From Bacteroidaceae bacterium (lineage in GTDB: Bacteria > Bacteroidota > Bacteroidia > Bacteroidales > Bacteroidaceae): a DNA stretch of 64,000 nucleotides. Positions within the stretch are counted from its first letter, which is position 1. Every line of letters begins with the position of its first letter. Positions 62,947 to 64,000 of this stretch are shown in pieces. Where the stretch lies: positions 1 through 64,000 of the forward strand of contig JAFTYP010000007.1 of assembly GCA_017461345.1 (NCBI GenBank), given 5' to 3'. The notes under the pieces were generated by a model that did not search any database, was not told the origin of the DNA, and saw only the letters and a program-made list of their open reading frames with translations. The position numbers and the translations under genes are program-made.

Positions 62947-63044
62947 AATTCAAATTTTATAAATTCAAAAATCAAAATGAGGCTTCGCCCTCAGTTCTGC
63001 GAGAAGGATGCAAGTTTGAAATTTGAATTTAATAATTTTGAATT
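62947..63044. repeat. AT-rich inverted-repeat element between nqrA and nqrB
   Basis: Outer arms of 23 bp (62947-62969 and 63022-63044) with three mismatches, starting AATTCAAATTTTATAAATTC. An inner GAGG-cttcg-CCCTC hairpin lies near 62979-62992. Build and arm sequence resemble the tat-operon element (32397-32471). Confidence 0.6.
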
Positions 63045-63070
63045 TACAACTACACATTATTTATATAGAT

Positions 63071-64000
63071 ATGAATCCAATTAAGAAACTATTCGATAAC
63101 ATACATCCCTACGTTGAGGAAGGTGGCAAGTTCCACGCATTCCGCTCGTTGGTGGACGGTTTCGAAACGTTTGCTTTCGTTCCCAATACCACCAGTCGCG
63201 TAGGTAGTGTGAACATCCACGATGCTATTGACAGCAAGCGCATCATGAGTTTCGTCGTGATTGCTCTTCTGCCAGCACTGCTCTTCGGTATGTTCAATGT
63301 GGGTTACCAGAACGCTCTTGCTTGCGGAGGCGATATGACAGACTATGTCGGCATGTTCCTCTACGGCCTTCTTGCCGTTCTGCCCAAGATTATTGTCAGT
63401 TACGTTGTAGGTCTTGGCATCGAGTTCGTGGTTGCACAGTGGAAAAATGAAGAGATTCAGGAAGGTTACCTCGTATCCGGTATCATCATTCCCATGATTG
63501 TTCCCGTTACTTGTCCTCTCTGGATGCTTGCCGTTGCTGTTGCTTTCAGCGTTATCCTCGCAAAGGAAATCTTCGGCGGTACAGGTATGAACATCTTCAA
63601 CCCTGCTCTTATTGCACGTGCTTTCCTGTTCTTCAGTTATCCTACAGCAATGACAGGCGACGCTACCGTTTGGGTGGCACAGGACACAATCTTCGGTCTT
63701 GGTTACAAGGCAACCGATGCCTACACCGCAGCAACTCCTCTTGGCGAAGCAGCTGTGGCAGGCTTCCAGGGCTTTACTCCCGAAACGATTCAAGACGCAG
63801 TCATTGGTCTTGTTCCCGGCTGTATTGGTGAGACAAGTGTCATTGCCATCGCTCTTGGCGGTTTGCTGCTTCTCTATACGGGAATTGCAAGTTGGAAGAT
63901 TATGTTGAGTGTCTTTGTCGGCGGTGCTGCAACAGGTTATCTGATGCAGGCTCTCGGCTTGACAGAGATTCAATGGTACGAGCAATTGGTTCTTGGCGGC
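63071..64000 (+). CDS. nqrB: Na+-translocating NADH:quinone reductase subunit B, partial
   Basis: The first 310 codons are present; the gene runs off the right edge. NqrB is a membrane subunit carrying covalent FMN and riboflavin and forming part of the Na+ channel. Family start NPIKKLFDNIHPYVEEGGKF, then helix-rich segments. The FMN-bearing threonine of the family (SGAT-type motif in Vibrio) probably corresponds to T222 in AATPLGEA; the context is changed, with Ala-Ala in place of Gly-Ala. SGIIIPMIVPVTCPLWMLA and GGTGMNIFNPALIARAFLFF are diagnostic. Confidence 0.94.
   Translation, partial: MNPIKKLFDNIHPYVEEGGKFHAFRSLVDGFETFAFVPNTTSRVGSVNIHDAIDSKRIMSFVVIALLPALLFGMFNVGYQNALACGGDMTDYVGMFLYGLLAVLPKIIVSYVVGLGIEFVVAQWKNEEIQEGYLVSGIIIPMIVPVTCPLWMLAVAVAFSVILAKEIFGGTGMNIFNPALIARAFLFFSYPTAMTGDATVWVAQDTIFGLGYKATDAYTAATPLGEAAVAGFQGFTPETIQDAVIGLVPGCIGETSVIAIALGGLLLLYTGIASWKIMLSVFVGGAATGYLMQALGLTEIQWYEQLVLGG

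Noticed and set aside
61632..62975. A 447-codon minus-strand open frame opposite nqrA
   Set aside because: Mirror of the NqrA coding bias; its translation has no recognisable pattern and no promoter or terminator.
1..64000. tRNA or rRNA genes
   Set aside because: I looked for cloverleaf patterns and T-arm sequences in the gaps; only the tmRNA T-arm was found.

Overview
The window looks like chromosomal DNA of an anaerobic member of the Bacteroidales, most likely Prevotella or a close relative. The pointers are Bacteroidetes-type promoters (TTTG, about 19-20 bp, then TAnnTTTG) ahead of many genes, few strong Shine-Dalgarno sequences, a tmRNA tag ending in ALAA, a Na+-translocating NADH:quinone reductase (nqr) operon, and many secreted proteins with Sec or Tat signals. 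The genus is inference; I could run no similarity search. The gene content is mostly core chromosome. I found no integrase, transposase, CRISPR array, tRNA or rRNA.

Left end (1-6.2 kb): a partial SLBB/Wza-like polysaccharide export protein on the minus strand, tmRNA, and a translationally coupled minus-strand operon of a Wzx-like flippase, a TupA-like ATP-grasp protein and a DUF616 glycosyltransferase-like protein. From 6.8 to 10.5 kb: a secreted serine hydrolase, a SpoU/TrmH RNA methyltransferase and a secreted calpain-like cysteine peptidase. From 10.9 to 16.1 kb: pyrB-pyrI-glyA (minus) divergent from a class A penicillin-binding protein, then a gap holding a candidate small RNA. From 17 to 20.7 kb: DUF1599, DoxX-like, tpiA, a SPOR protein and folE.

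From 20.8 to 28 kb: an aryl-acid module. iorAB interconverts arylpyruvates and arylacetyl-CoAs. Two phenylacetate-CoA ligases flank an aminotransferase, and an ACT-domain protein follows. Together these could turn arylacetates into aromatic amino acids, or run in reverse. From 28.4 to 35.9 kb: an OmpA-like protein, then a minus-strand operon in which tatA and tatC bracket a Tat-exported Gfo/Idh/MocA oxidoreductase, a 3-keto-disaccharide hydrolase (DUF1080) and a secreted sugar isomerase-like protein. This suggests a periplasmic 3-keto-glycoside route carried together with its own translocon. A periplasmic TPR protein lies upstream.

From 36.6 to 43.5 kb: a Ca2+/Na+ exchanger, a DUF6057-like membrane protein, a CxxCH-containing lipoprotein with propeller repeats and a GH30 glycosidase. 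From 43.9 to 51.3 kb: nhaC-like, rsmG and an MBL hydrolase; kdgK-eda; and an SSS symporter with an O/P-type porin. From 51.7 to 59.7 kb: map, tsaD, a very large tamB that appears to start at CTG, and a Tat-exported sulfide:quinone-reductase-like flavoprotein. The right end carries an unrecognised membrane-anchored protein, nqrA and a partial nqrB.

The most unusual feature is not a gene. At least nine intergenic regions each hold a short array of related modules spaced exactly 22 bp apart (6.4, 10.7, 16.6, 23.3, 28.2, 36.2, 43.8, 51.5 and 60.0 kb). All lie between transcription units and none lies inside an operon. A second class, AT-rich inverted-repeat elements, lies inside the tat and nqr operons.
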